A stretch of DNA of 64,000 nucleotides from Pseudoxanthomonas gei. GTDB taxonomy: Bacteria > Pseudomonadota > Gammaproteobacteria > Xanthomonadales > Xanthomonadaceae. The translations under genes were made by a program, and so were the position numbers. The notes under the pieces are model-generated. The model ran no database searches. It saw only the letters and a list, made by a program, of their open reading frames with translations, and was not told the DNA's origin. Positions 47,685-57,025 of the stretch are shown here, one piece after another (the first letter of the stretch is position 1; each line of letters opens with the position of its first letter). The DNA lies in assembly GCF_010119615.1 (NCBI RefSeq), contig NZ_QOVG01000008.1, positions 62,001 through 126,000 on the forward strand. Reading direction: 5' to 3'.

Positions 47685-49418
47685 TCAGTCCGGGCTGCGT
47701 AATGTGGGGTGCGTGGCACGCGCCGGGGGCAAACCGCTTTCGCTGGCGTGGCTGAAACTGCGGTTGCGGCCAGCCTGCTTGGCCTGGAAAAGCGCCGAGT
47801 CGGCGCGCTCGAAGACCTCGGACGCCGCAACGGCTTCGCTGTTGGCAGGCACCGTGTGGATGCCGATGCTCGCGGTGAACGGAACCGCCGCCGCCGGCGT
47901 GCCGGTGCGTGTGGAAAGGTTGGCCAGATCGACATGGATGGTGGTGGCGATGGCCGCTGCCGACTGCGGCGTGGTTTCCGGTAGCAGGACCGCGAATTCG
48001 TCACCGCCGAGCCGGGCCACCAGGTCGCGCGGCCGGCGTGCGCGGCCGCGCAGGATATGCGAGAAGGTGCGCAGCACTTCATCTCCCGCAGGCTGGCCCA
48101 GGCTGTCATTGAGGCGACTGAAATGGTCCACGTCCAGCAGCAGCAATGACAGCGGCTGGCCGCTGCGCCGGGTCAGGCGCAGCTCCTGCTCCAGTTCCTG
48201 GTCGAACTTGCTGCGGTTGGCAAGCCTGGTCAGCGGGTCGGACTGCGCCTGGCGCCGCGAGCGCCGCAGCACGCGCAGGCCCAGCAGCAAGGCGCCCACG
48301 GCCAGTACGCACAGCGCCGGCACGGGCGGGAACCACAGGCCGGCGAAGCGCAGCAGCAGGACGCAGGTCAGCATCACCAGCAGCAGGGCAATGGCCAGCG
48401 GACGCCACAACTCATGCAGCCCACGCAGGCCCAGCAACAGCAGCGGCAACACCACCAGCGCAATGGACAGCAGGACCTGCGCGGCCAGGCCCAAAGGTAC
48501 CCGTGCGTTGTCCTGCAGCAGCATGTTGAGGACGTTGGCCTGGTAGTCGAGTCCCGACCGCTGCGTTCCGCCATCGGCAGTGGACGCCGCCGCCTCGTTA
48601 CCCATTCCGGCAGCCGCGATGCCGACCAGGATCCAACGCCCGTGCAGCGCGGAAGCAGGTACTTTTCCGCTCAGCACATCGGCATAGGACACGGAATGGA
48701 AGGCGTCGTCCGGGTCGATGTAGGGCACCAGCACCTGGTAGTCGCGCATCCACCGCCCCGGCGACGCCATGGCGGGCGGTGGATCGCGCAGGCCGGGCAG
48801 CGCAAGGTCCGGCTCCGGCTCCGTCCCCGATTCGGTCCCGGCCTGGCTCAGCGCCAGGGCCAGTGAAGGCCAGTGCGCCGATCCCAGTCCGGCGCGCAGG
48901 AACGCGTGGCGGGGCACGCCGTCGGCATCGACTTCCATGTCCACATGCCCGAGCGAGGCGGCGGAACCGGCGAATTCCGGGATTGGCAGCAATTCGATCG
49001 CGGTGCCGTCCGCCTGCGACGGCTCGACATGGACGGGCAGCACCACCCTGGCGCTGCGATTGAGCGACTGCGCCAGCAATGCATCGCCTTCCGGATCGAA
49101 CAGGGCAGGTTGCGAAAGCAGGATATCCAGCGCTATCCCTTTCACCCCGGCGGCCGTGAGGCGATCCACCAGAGTCGCATGCAGGCGCCGCGACCATGGC
49201 CACCGGCCAAGCTCGGCCAGGCTTTTTTCATCAATGGCCACCACCACGATGCGGTCGTCGACGGGTGGCGTGAAGCCGGCGGCAAGCCGATCGTAGATCC
49301 ACGCGTCCGCGCGCCAGGTCAGTGATCCCAGGATCAGCAGGCTCACCAGGGCGGCCGCTGCCACGCTGGTCAGCAGGCGCGCCTTGATTCTTGTGTTCCA
49401 GGGCCGGTTCGCAGTCAT
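47685..49418 (-). CDS. CHASE2-domain diguanylate cyclase
   Basis: The 577-residue product is taken from the ATG at 49418 (MTANRPWNTRIKARLL); a longer frame reaches 49469. After one membrane helix comes a periplasmic CHASE2 sensor (about 40-300: VVVAIDEKSLAELGRWPW; LHGRWILVGIAAAGMG), then three membrane helices (about 310-395) and a GGDEF domain with intact LGGDEFAVLLPE, preceded by DPLTRLANRSKFD and followed by a GIHTVPAN stretch. It should make c-di-GMP on an external cue. No EAL domain. Confidence 0.94.
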   Translation of the reverse strand: MTANRPWNTRIKARLLTSVAAAALVSLLILGSLTWRADAWIYDRLAAGFTPPVDDRIVVVAIDEKSLAELGRWPWSRRLHATLVDRLTAAGVKGIALDILLSQPALFDPEGDALLAQSLNRSARVVLPVHVEPSQADGTAIELLPIPEFAGSAASLGHVDMEVDADGVPRHAFLRAGLGSAHWPSLALALSQAGTESGTEPEPDLALPGLRDPPPAMASPGRWMRDYQVLVPYIDPDDAFHSVSYADVLSGKVPASALHGRWILVGIAAAGMGNEAAASTADGGTQRSGLDYQANVLNMLLQDNARVPLGLAAQVLLSIALVVLPLLLLGLRGLHELWRPLAIALLLVMLTCVLLLRFAGLWFPPVPALCVLAVGALLLGLRVLRRSRRQAQSDPLTRLANRSKFDQELEQELRLTRRSGQPLSLLLLDVDHFSRLNDSLGQPAGDEVLRTFSHILRGRARRPRDLVARLGGDEFAVLLPETTPQSAAAIATTIHVDLANLSTRTGTPAAAVPFTASIGIHTVPANSEAVAASEVFERADSALFQAKQAGRNRSFSHASESGLPPARATHPTLRSPD

Positions 49419-49534
49419 AGGGCGAGCACCATCCAGCGCGCACGGGCCGTGCGCATGATCCATTGCCAACCCCGCATGGCACTGGGGTCGATGTAGAAGC
49501 CGGCACCATCATCCCCGTGCCATCGCAGCTCCAT
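49415..49534 (-). CDS. Possible 39-residue leader peptide of the CHASE2 gene
   Basis: A short ORF starts MELRWHGDDGAGFYIDPSAM and its TGA overlaps the CHASE2 ATG (ATGA), suggesting coupling. A TATAAT box lies about eight bases before its ATG. CHASE2 genes often have a FecR-like gene upstream, and this could be a remnant or an unrelated tiny gene. Coding is unproven. Confidence 0.3.
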   Translation of the reverse strand: MELRWHGDDGAGFYIDPSAMRGWQWIMRTARARWMVLAL

Positions 49535-49650
49535 CGGCAGGATTATAGGTGTGCGACAGGACCCGGCATGCCGGCACCCCGGGGCCGCCCTCATTCCGTA
49601 CCGTTTCGGGCGATGATTGGGGCGCGGGACGATCCGCCTTCCGGGAACGC

Positions 49651-51267
49651 ATGATGGCAAACAGGCAAGTCGACTGCGATGTGCTGCTGGTGGGCGGGGG
49701 CCACAACGGGCTGGTCTGTGCCACCTACCTGGCCAGGGCCGGCCTGAAGGTCACGGTGCTGGAGCGCCGCCACGTGGTGGGCGGGGCGGCGGTGACCGAG
49801 GAATTCCATCCCGGCTTCCGCAACTCGGTGGCTTCCTACACCGTGTCGCTGCTGCAGCCCAGGGTCATCGCCGACCTGGACCTGCACGCGCACGGTTTGA
49901 AGATCGTGCAGCGCAAGCGCAGCAACTTCCTGCCCTTGCCCGATGGCCGTCACCTGCTGACCGGCGGTGGCGAGACCCTGCAGCAGGTCGCCAAGTTCTC
50001 GGCACGCGATGCCGAGCGCCTGCCCGAATACGAACGCCGGCTGGATGCGATCGCCGACGTGTTGCGCGCGCTGGCCATGCAGCCGCCGCCCAACGTTACC
50101 GACGATGGCTGGTGGAAGGCGCTTCCGGAACTGATGCGCGCCGGCCGCCTGGGCAGGCAGCTGCACCGGCTCGACGAAACCATGCGCCAGGAATTGCTCG
50201 ACCTGTTCACCGTTTCGGCGGGCGAATACCTGGATCGCTGGTTCGAGAGCACGCCGATCAAGGCGGTGCTGGGTTTCGACGGCATCGTCGGCAATTACGC
50301 CAGCCCCTACACGCCGGGCTCGGCCTATGTGCTGTTGCATCACGTCTTCGGCGAAGTGAACGGCGTCAAGGGTGCCTGGGGCCACGCCATCGGCGGCATG
50401 GGCGCGATTACCCAGGCCATGGCCAAAGCCGCGGTCGCCGCCGGCGTGCAGATCCGCACTGACGCCGGCGTCCGCGAAGTGCTTGTCGAGAAGGTGGATG
50501 GAAAGCCGGCCCGCGCGGTGGGCGTGCTCACCGAATCGGGAGAAACCCTGCGCGCGCGCGCGGTCGTCGCCAACGTCAATCCCAAGTTGTTGTACGAGCG
50601 CCTGATGAAGCCCGACGTGGTGCCGGCGCCAACGCGCGAACGCATGGCTAACTGGCGTTGCGGTTCGGGCACCTTGCGCATGAACGTGGCGCTGTCGCGA
50701 CTGCCCGATTTCACCGCATTGCCTGGCGAAGGCGACCACCTGACCGCCGGCATCATCATGGCGCCCGACCTGGACTACATGGACCGCGCCTACCTGGATG
50801 CGCGCGCGCATGGCTGGTCGAAAGAACCCATCGTGGAGATGCTGATTCCGTCCACGCTGGATGACACGCTGGCGCCCGCCGGCCAGCACGTCGCCAGTCT
50901 CTTCTGCCAGCAGGTGCAGCCGGAGCTTTCGGATGGTCGCAACTGGGACGACCATCGCGATGAAGTAGCCGACCTGATGATCGCCACCGTCGACAAATAT
51001 GCGCCCGGCTTCAGGGCTTCGGTGCTGGGCAGGCAGGTGCTGACGCCGCTGGACCTGGAGCGCACCTTCGGCCTGATTGGCGGCGACATCTTCCACGGCG
51101 CGCTGTCGCTCAACCAGTTGTTCAGTGCGCGGCCCATGGTCGGGCAGGCCGACTATCGCGGCGCGGTCGCGGGGCTCTACCTGTGCGGTGCCGGAACCCA
51201 CCCCGGCGGCGGCGTGACCGGGGCGCCCGGACACAATGCAGCCAAAGTCATCCTCTCGGATTTCTGA
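49651..51267 (+). CDS. FAD-dependent oxidoreductase, PYROXD2/phytoene-dehydrogenase-like
   Basis: A 538-residue protein. VLLVGGGHNGLVCATYLARAGLKVTVLERR is the N-terminal dinucleotide-binding fold (GxGxxG variant with GGGHNG), VGGAAVTEEFHPGFRNS follows as in carotenoid-type amine oxidases, and LYLCGAGTHPGGGVTGAPGHNAA ends the second FAD contact. It groups with PYROXD2-type oxidoreductases of unknown substrate. Start at ATG 49651; a second ATG follows directly at 49654. Confidence 0.88.
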   Translation: MMANRQVDCDVLLVGGGHNGLVCATYLARAGLKVTVLERRHVVGGAAVTEEFHPGFRNSVASYTVSLLQPRVIADLDLHAHGLKIVQRKRSNFLPLPDGRHLLTGGGETLQQVAKFSARDAERLPEYERRLDAIADVLRALAMQPPPNVTDDGWWKALPELMRAGRLGRQLHRLDETMRQELLDLFTVSAGEYLDRWFESTPIKAVLGFDGIVGNYASPYTPGSAYVLLHHVFGEVNGVKGAWGHAIGGMGAITQAMAKAAVAAGVQIRTDAGVREVLVEKVDGKPARAVGVLTESGETLRARAVVANVNPKLLYERLMKPDVVPAPTRERMANWRCGSGTLRMNVALSRLPDFTALPGEGDHLTAGIIMAPDLDYMDRAYLDARAHGWSKEPIVEMLIPSTLDDTLAPAGQHVASLFCQQVQPELSDGRNWDDHRDEVADLMIATVDKYAPGFRASVLGRQVLTPLDLERTFGLIGGDIFHGALSLNQLFSARPMVGQADYRGAVAGLYLCGAGTHPGGGVTGAPGHNAAKVILSDF

Positions 51268-51289
51268 CGACCCGTCCCAAGGAGTCCGA

Positions 51290-51935
51290 ATGTCCTTTTT
51301 GGCCACCCTGTTGTTGCCGATGTTGCTTCTCGTCGCCGATCCGGCGGTGCCCGGGCCCGCGCTGGCCGTGTATGCAGACGCGGATCCTGCCGCCAGCTAT
51401 CTGACCATTCCTCCCGGCAGGCGCGCGACCTTCAGGAAGATGGTCAACGCCGCAATCCAGAAAAATCCGCGCAACAGCGTCGCGTTGTCGCATCGTGCCC
51501 ACCTGTTCGCCGAAGCGGGCGATCCGGTACGCGCCAGACGCGATTTCGATGCGGCGCTTGAATCCGCGGGAGATGACAGGGTCTACCAGCGGAGCGTGTT
51601 GTGGTCGCGCGGCTGGGTCCACTACGACATGGGATCGACGGATCTTGCGCTGGAAGACTGGAGGAACGCCGAGCAGTTGCACGGCGGCCATCCGTACTGG
51701 GTGACCTATACCTATGCCTTGGCCTACTGGACCACGGGGGCAGAGCCGCTAGCGCTGCAGTGGTTCGATGCCACGGTGCGCGCGATGCCGGCATGGGGGC
51801 AGGACGAGGGATTCGAACAAAAGATCAAGAACTGGACACCGGGGCAACAGGCGGATGCGTGCGCTGTTCACCGAATGGAGGCGCAGCCATCCCATTGCAA
51901 CCAACGGAATTCCAGCCATCGCCTCCGCAGGCTGA
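51290..51935 (+). pseudogene. TPR-like secreted protein with probable one-base frameshift
   Basis: AAGGAG at 51279-51284 supports the ATG at 51290. A signal peptide (MSFLATLLLPMLLLVADPAV) is followed by helical TPR-like repeats (NSVALSHRAHLFAEAGDPVRARRDFDAAL; SVLWSRGWVHYDMGSTDLAL). After KNWTPG the literal frame runs on to 52198, 172 bases into the antisense of the DUF885 gene, with unlikely composition. Dropping one G of the GGGG at 51841-51844 gives RMRALFTEWRRSHPIATNG and a stop at 51933-51935, ahead of the terminator. I take this as a frameshift or sequence error; the protein may be functional if the latter. Confidence 0.6.
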
Positions 51936-51975
51936 GCGGCATTGACGCGCTGCGGGTCGCCGGTGGTAGCGCAAA

Positions 51976-52017
51976 TGGAAAAGCCGCCGGCTGCAGTGCG
52001 GCCGGCGGCTCCGTTGC
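51976..52017. terminator. Hairpin between converging TPR and DUF885 genes
   Basis: AGCCGCCGGC and GCCGGCGGCT form a 10-base stem around TGCAGTGCG; AAAA precedes it, giving TTTTCC on the minus strand after the DUF885 gene. Confidence 0.7.
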
Positions 52018-52026
52018 TCAGCTGGG

Positions 52027-53844
52027 TCAGCCCTTCTTGCCGGCGATCCAGCGGTCGATCTTGGCTTCCAGCACGTTCAGCGGCACCGAGCCGTCCTTCA
52101 GCACTTCGGCATGGAATTCGCGCACGTCGAACTTGCCGCCGAGCTCCTTCTCCGCCTTCGCGCGCACCTGCTTGATCTTGAGTTCGCCGATCTTGTAGGC
52201 CAGCGCCTGGCCCGGCCAGGCGATGTAGCGTTCGGCTTCGGCGGTGGACTGGGTTTCGCTTTCGGCAGAGTTGTCGAGCATGTACTTGATCACCTGCTCG
52301 CGGGTCCAGCCCTTGCTGTGCAGGCCGGTGTCGGTGACCAGGCGGATCGCGCGCCACAGTTCGTTCTGCAGGTAGCCGAAGTAGTCGTACGGGGTTTCGT
52401 ACACACCCAGGGACTTGCCAAGCGATTCGGCGTACAGGCCCCAGCCTTCGACGAAGGCGGTTTCGCCACCGAAGCGGCGGAATGCCGGCACGCCCTGCAG
52501 CTCCTGTTGCAGCGCCAGCTGGAAGTGATGGCCGGGAATGGCTTCGTGCAGGAACAGGTCCTCTGCATCCCAGGTCTTGCGCGTCGGCAGGTCGTAGGTG
52601 TTGACGTAGAACACGCCCGGCCGGCTGCCGTCCTCGCTGGGGCTCTGGTATTCGCCACCGGCCGCGGACTTGGCACGGAATGCCTCCACCGCGCGGATCT
52701 CGAACGGCGCCTTCGGCGTCAGCGAGAACTGCTCGGGAATGCGCTTGTTGATGCGTGCTTCAAGCGCGCGGTAGTACGCCAGCAGCGCCGGCTCGTCCTT
52801 GAAGCTGAAGCGCGGGTCGTTCTGCATGAACTTGAAGAAGTCCTGCAGCGAGCCCTTGAAGCCGGTCTCGGCCATCAGCTTGCGGATTTCGCCGTGGATG
52901 CGCGCCACTTCGTCCAGACCCAGCTGATGGATCTCGGCCGGGCTCATCTCGGTGGTGGTGGTGTTGCGCGCGTTGTAGGCGTACCACGCCTGTCCGTCCG
53001 GCAGTTTGTCCAGGCCCACGCTGTCGCGGGTGGCCGGCAGGTATTCGTCGTTGATGAAGGCGCGCAGCTTGCGATAGGCCGGCAGCATCCGGTCGGCGAT
53101 CATGGTCCGGTACGCAGCCGTCAGCCGCTGCTTGTCGGCGGCGCTGAAGTCGGCGGGCAGGCTCTTGACCGGTCCCCAGAACAGGGTGTCCTCGGGCTTG
53201 TCCTTGATCAGCGCATCCAGCTGCGGGACCACCTTGACCATCAGCGCGCGCGGCTGCACCACGCCGGCCTTGATGCCTTCGCGCATGTTGGCGATGTCGG
53301 TGTCGAACAGAGTGGGCAGCTTGTTGCCGCGCGCCAGCCAGTTGTCGTAGTCCTTCACCGTCTTGAACGGCTGCGCGCTGGTGCCCGAACCCAGCATCAC
53401 CGCATAGCTGGCGATGCTGGCCATCTGGTTGACCGGCATCATCCAGTCGGGGAATTTCTCGCCTTCCAGCGAATTCTTCGAATCACGCACGAAGATCTCG
53501 TAGCTCAGCAGGTCCTGGCCGGTGAGGCCGGCGCTGCCCACGTCCTCGATGGTCTTGAGCCAGCGCGCGGTGAAGTCGTGCTGCTGCTGGCGGAAAGCGG
53601 CCGAGCCGAAATCCGGAAGCTGGTCGTTGTAGCGCGGATCGCCCTGGAAGGTTGCCTGGATCGGGTTGAGCTTGAGTACTTCCTCCCAGTAGTCGACGTA
53701 GAGCTTCTGCAATTGCGCGGCCTTGGCCGATGCGGGCTGGCTGGCGACGGGCGCGGCGACTGCTTCAACGGCGAATGAAGCGGAAGGTGCCAGCAGGGCG
53801 GCGGACAGCGCCAGGGCGAGCAGCGAAGGGCGACGGAAGGTCAT
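52027..53844 (-). CDS. DUF885 family secreted protein, putative metallopeptidase
   Basis: A 605-residue protein with signal peptide MTFRRPSLLALALSAALLAPS (ATG at 53844). The DUF885 signature is clear: FYVNTYDLPTRKTW, DLFLHEAIPGHHFQLALQQE (HExxPGHH, a likely zinc site), and AFVEGWGLYAESLG. Family members are thought to be periplasmic peptidases. Length is normal (about 600). Confidence 0.92.
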   Translation of the reverse strand: MTFRRPSLLALALSAALLAPSASFAVEAVAAPVASQPASAKAAQLQKLYVDYWEEVLKLNPIQATFQGDPRYNDQLPDFGSAAFRQQQHDFTARWLKTIEDVGSAGLTGQDLLSYEIFVRDSKNSLEGEKFPDWMMPVNQMASIASYAVMLGSGTSAQPFKTVKDYDNWLARGNKLPTLFDTDIANMREGIKAGVVQPRALMVKVVPQLDALIKDKPEDTLFWGPVKSLPADFSAADKQRLTAAYRTMIADRMLPAYRKLRAFINDEYLPATRDSVGLDKLPDGQAWYAYNARNTTTTEMSPAEIHQLGLDEVARIHGEIRKLMAETGFKGSLQDFFKFMQNDPRFSFKDEPALLAYYRALEARINKRIPEQFSLTPKAPFEIRAVEAFRAKSAAGGEYQSPSEDGSRPGVFYVNTYDLPTRKTWDAEDLFLHEAIPGHHFQLALQQELQGVPAFRRFGGETAFVEGWGLYAESLGKSLGVYETPYDYFGYLQNELWRAIRLVTDTGLHSKGWTREQVIKYMLDNSAESETQSTAEAERYIAWPGQALAYKIGELKIKQVRAKAEKELGGKFDVREFHAEVLKDGSVPLNVLEAKIDRWIAGKKG

Positions 53845-53939
53845 GCGGGTGTTCCTCCATGGGTATCGGACAGCAAGCGTGGCCCATCGGCAGGCAACAA
53901 GCGAGGGGCCGGAAGTCATGCCCGGGTCAACATGCCTGG

Positions 53940-54716
53940 TCAATCGGCCGCGGCCTCCTCACGCAACTGGCGCTCGCGCTCGTGGCCCAGCCAGGCGCGG
54001 ATGGCATGCCGCATCAGGTACAGCAACGGGATCAGCGCCACCGCGGCCAGCATCTTGTAAGCGTAGTTCACGCTGCTGACCGCAAGGAACAGCGAGGTCG
54101 GCCAGTGCTGCGGGCCCAGTACGAAGGCGATGTACAGCACCACGAAACTGTCCACCAGTTGCGAGACCGCGGTGGAGCCGGTCGCGCGCAACCACACGTG
54201 TTTCTCGCCGGTGGCCGCGCGGATGCGGTGGAACACCGCCACGTCGATCAGCTGTCCCAGCAGGAAGGCCACGATGGAGCCGGCAATCGTCCACATGCCC
54301 TGGCCGAATATCGCCGCGAAGGCCTTCTGGTAGTCCGGCACGCCCTGCGACTGCGCCGCTTTCACCCACCAGTCGGCAGGCGCCAGGGCAATGGCCGCGA
54401 ACGCGAACAGGAAGCCGTAGACGATCAGGCCCACCGCAAGCCAGGAAATGAACTTCACCCCGCGCCGGCCGAAGAATTCGTTGATGGTGTCGGTGAGGAT
54501 GAACACCATCGGCCACAGCAGGGTGCCGGCGGTGAAACTCAGCGAGCCGCTTTGCCCGAACAGGTTCCATTCGAACGGCGCGATGCCCAGTGTGTCTTCC
54601 AGGGCGAAGATCTTGACCCCGATGAACTCGGCCAACACGGCGTTGACGCAGAAGAACGCGGCCAGCGCGATGAACAGCCTTGTCGCGCGGTCATCGAGCG
54701 TGCGCGTGTGGGCCAT
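53940..54716 (-). CDS. yhhQ: Queuosine precursor transporter YhhQ
   Basis: A 258-residue protein with about six membrane helices. FILTDTINEFFGRRGVKFISW and FLLGQLIDVAVFHRIRAATGEKHVWLR with STAVSQLVDSFVVLYIAF are the hallmark segments of the YhhQ/VUT-1 family that imports preQ0/preQ1. This fits tgt and queA at 25-27 kb. It follows the DUF502 gene by three bases on the same strand. Confidence 0.93.
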   Translation of the reverse strand: MAHTRTLDDRATRLFIALAAFFCVNAVLAEFIGVKIFALEDTLGIAPFEWNLFGQSGSLSFTAGTLLWPMVFILTDTINEFFGRRGVKFISWLAVGLIVYGFLFAFAAIALAPADWWVKAAQSQGVPDYQKAFAAIFGQGMWTIAGSIVAFLLGQLIDVAVFHRIRAATGEKHVWLRATGSTAVSQLVDSFVVLYIAFVLGPQHWPTSLFLAVSSVNYAYKMLAAVALIPLLYLMRHAIRAWLGHERERQLREEAAAD

Positions 54717-54719
54717 GGC

Positions 54720-55391
54720 TCAGCGGTCACCGGCGCGGGTGAAGGGCACGCTCTCCGGGGAAACGGCGCCGCCGGAAATGATGAAGCTCATCGCCTGGTC
54801 CACGGTCCAGTCGGTCGGCGTCAGCAGTTCGATCGGCACGATTTCCAGGTAACCCGAGGTAGGGTTGGGGGTGGTGGGCACGTAGACGGCGGCGAGTTCG
54901 CGGCCGGTGCCTTCTTCCTTGAGGATGCGGGTGACCAGGCCCACCGACTTCATTTCCTTGTGCGGGAAGTCCACCAGCACCACGCGCTGGGTATTGCCCG
55001 GCTTGGTCTGCAGGATGTCGAGCAGCTGACGCGCACTGGTGTAGATGGTGCTGGCCAGCGGGATGCGCAGGATCAGCAGCTCGAACCACCCCAGCATGCG
55101 TTGGCCGATCACGCGCCGGCTCAGCACGCCGACTGCCAGGATCACGAACAGGGTCGCTACCAGTGCGATGCCGGCCTGCACCCATTGCGCATTGAACCAG
55201 CCCATGTAGCCGGGGAAAGACGCGGCGATCTGGTGCGACAAGGGCTCGACCAGCGGCCGGCTGATGTCCGACAGCAGCACGAACACGAATTTCACCACCA
55301 CCCAGGTCAGCCAGATCGGCAGCAGGGTGAGCAGGCCGGTGAGGAACAGTTTTTGCAGCGAGGGGCGAGCGGCATGGGGGTCGTTATGCAT
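54720..55391 (-). CDS. DUF502 family membrane protein
   Basis: A 223-residue protein with two N-terminal membrane helices (LQKLFLTGLLTLLPIWLTWVV, about 14-36, and about 67-90) and a soluble C-terminal domain with YTSARQLLDIL, VVLVDFPHKEMKSVGLVT and VYVPTTPNPTSGYLEIV, the conserved DUF502 blocks. Function unknown. Co-directional and nearly abutting yhhQ. Confidence 0.92.
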   Translation of the reverse strand: MHNDPHAARPSLQKLFLTGLLTLLPIWLTWVVVKFVFVLLSDISRPLVEPLSHQIAASFPGYMGWFNAQWVQAGIALVATLFVILAVGVLSRRVIGQRMLGWFELLILRIPLASTIYTSARQLLDILQTKPGNTQRVVLVDFPHKEMKSVGLVTRILKEEGTGRELAAVYVPTTPNPTSGYLEIVPIELLTPTDWTVDQAMSFIISGGAVSPESVPFTRAGDR

Positions 55392-55428
55392 GCGCGCATT
55401 GTAACGGGGTGCCAGCGCTGTCCGGCTT

Positions 55429-55881
55429 TCAGCGGGCCCGTGGTTTCAGGCGCACGTAGACCTGCTTGCGGACCGTGGCTACCAATTGATCCTGCGCGTC
55501 CAGCACCTCGACCGGAAACCAGCGCAGGTATTTCCCGCCGCCGGCAGTCGCAGCGCGGATTTCGTCCAGGACCGCATCTTCCAGGTTGAATTCCGCATGC
55601 ACGGTGCCCTTGCCGGGCTTCACGAATTCGATCGCCGCGGCCTTGTCCCAGACCAGGTAATCGTTGCCCAGGCATTCCTTGATCTGGATCATCCAGAACG
55701 GGTCGGTCATGGCGAACAGGCTGCCGCCGAAATGGGTGCCCACGTAGTTGCGGTTCCAGGGACGCATGCGCAGTTCGACGCGGACATGACGCCAGTCCGG
55801 GGCGATGCGGGTCACGTGGATGCCGCTGAGCAGGAAGGGCGCCCAGAAATTGAACAGGCGGCGGAGGAGGGTGGATTTCAT
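55429..55881 (-). CDS. DUF4442-type hotdog-fold protein, thioesterase-like
   Basis: A 150-residue protein. NRNYVGTHFGGSLFAMTDPFWMI is the hotdog central helix region seen in PaaI/DUF4442 proteins; the flanking strands (VRVELRMRPW; GTVHAEFNLEDA) complete the fold. A thioesterase role is possible but not shown. Confidence 0.8.
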   Translation of the reverse strand: MKSTLLRRLFNFWAPFLLSGIHVTRIAPDWRHVRVELRMRPWNRNYVGTHFGGSLFAMTDPFWMIQIKECLGNDYLVWDKAAAIEFVKPGKGTVHAEFNLEDAVLDEIRAATAGGGKYLRWFPVEVLDAQDQLVATVRKQVYVRLKPRAR

Positions 55882-55946
55882 GCGGTAGCCGTATTCGAAA
55901 CGGCGGCCAGCCTACCATACGCAAAGGTATGGACTGGCGCAGGACC

Positions 55947-56810
55947 TCAGAAAAGCAATGACGACATCTTGCGGCGGTACTGGCCCACCAGGTCTTCGTC
56001 ATCGACCACCCGGAAGGCGTCGATCAGCGTTTTCCTCGGCAGCCCATCCTCATAGCCGCGATCACGCCGCAGCATTTCAATGAATTGCTCCAGCCCGGCC
56101 TGCGGCTTTCCGCCCAGCAGTTGCTGTACGCCCAGCAGGTGGCGTGCGCGCAGGTCGTCCGGGTTGGCGGCAAGGGCGGCCTCCAGCACCTCGGCCGGGG
56201 GGGCATCCTTGACCAGGGCGGCGAACCAGAGACGCGATCGTGCGCGGATGGCCCGGTCGTCGGTTTCCAGGTTGGCGGGCAGGCCATCGAGCAGGGTTTC
56301 GGCCTCGGCCGCGGCGCCGCTCCTGAGCAGTGCGAGGGCCAGGTCGAGCTTCAGTTCGGCCTTGTCCGGCTCGGCCTCGATGGCCTTGCGCAGCGCCATC
56401 ACCTCGGCATGCGGGTCCAGCGGCAGGGCGGCGTCGGCCACGGGCTCTTCGTTCGCGGCCGCGCCCGGCTCGACGCCATGTTGCTTGAGGAATTCACGCA
56501 ACTGGCCCTCGGGGACCGCACCGGGGAAGCCGTCGACGATCTGTCCGCCCTTGACCAGGAACACGGTCGGCACCGAACGGATCTGGAAGGCCGCGGCGAT
56601 TTCCTGCTCCTTATCCACGTCGACCTTGGCCAGCAGGAAGCCGCCGTTGAATTCCCCGGCCAGCTTTTCCAGCATCGGCCCCAGGGTCTTGCATGGTCCG
56701 CACCAAGTCGCCCAGAAGTCGACCAGCACGGGGGTCTGCATGGATTTCTGCAGGACTTCGGCCTCGAAGGTCTCGGTGGTGGCGTCGAAAACGTGGGGCA
56801 GCTCGGACAT
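55947..56810 (-). CDS. Thioredoxin-like chaperone (YbbN/CnoX type)
   Basis: A 287-residue protein. The thioredoxin domain (1-108) has VLVDFWATWCGPCKTLGPML with Cys37 and Cys40, and the cis-Pro in RSVPTVF. The C-terminal half (about 130-285) is helical TPR-like, with the PDKAELKLDLALALL and NPDDLRARHLLGVQQLL blocks of the YbbN/CnoX holdase family. The CxxC pair is intact, unlike the SxxC of E. coli YbbN, so redox activity is likely. Start at ATG 56810. Confidence 0.93.
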   Translation of the reverse strand: MSELPHVFDATTETFEAEVLQKSMQTPVLVDFWATWCGPCKTLGPMLEKLAGEFNGGFLLAKVDVDKEQEIAAAFQIRSVPTVFLVKGGQIVDGFPGAVPEGQLREFLKQHGVEPGAAANEEPVADAALPLDPHAEVMALRKAIEAEPDKAELKLDLALALLRSGAAAEAETLLDGLPANLETDDRAIRARSRLWFAALVKDAPPAEVLEAALAANPDDLRARHLLGVQQLLGGKPQAGLEQFIEMLRRDRGYEDGLPRKTLIDAFRVVDDEDLVGQYRRKMSSLLF

Positions 56811-56830
56811 GGGGGACTCGCTGGGTTGGT

Positions 56831-56878
56831 CTGGGTGGCGGTCTGGGTGACGGCCTGGGTGGCGGCCTGGGGTGGAGG
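56831..56878. repeat. 12-bp tandem repeat, about 4 copies
   Basis: CTGGGTGGCGGT-type units with period 12 from 56831, just upstream of the thioredoxin gene. The fourth unit is degenerate. Confidence 0.75.
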
Positions 56879-56932
56879 CGTGCCGGTGAGATGGTGGCAG
56901 GGGTCGAGGATACAAGGCGATGTAAAGAAGAG

Positions 56933-56969
56933 TTGACATCAGGTGCCGGAAAGGTAAAGTATATTTTAC
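56933..56969 (+). promoter_or_regulatory. Promoter with palindromic operator for the membrane protein/XRE unit
   Basis: A perfect -35 TTGACA (56933-56938) is followed by an AT-rich palindrome GTAAAGTATATTTTAC (56954-56969, 14 of 16 symmetric) that overlaps the -10 region (TAAAGT at 56955 or TATATT at 56960). The position suggests repression by the small XRE protein encoded two genes down. Autoregulation is inferred. Confidence 0.65.
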
Positions 56970-57025
56970 ATATAGTCCGTCAGGGGTTACATCATGGAAA
57001 AAGTCGGGGGGTTGCGTCGCTGGGC

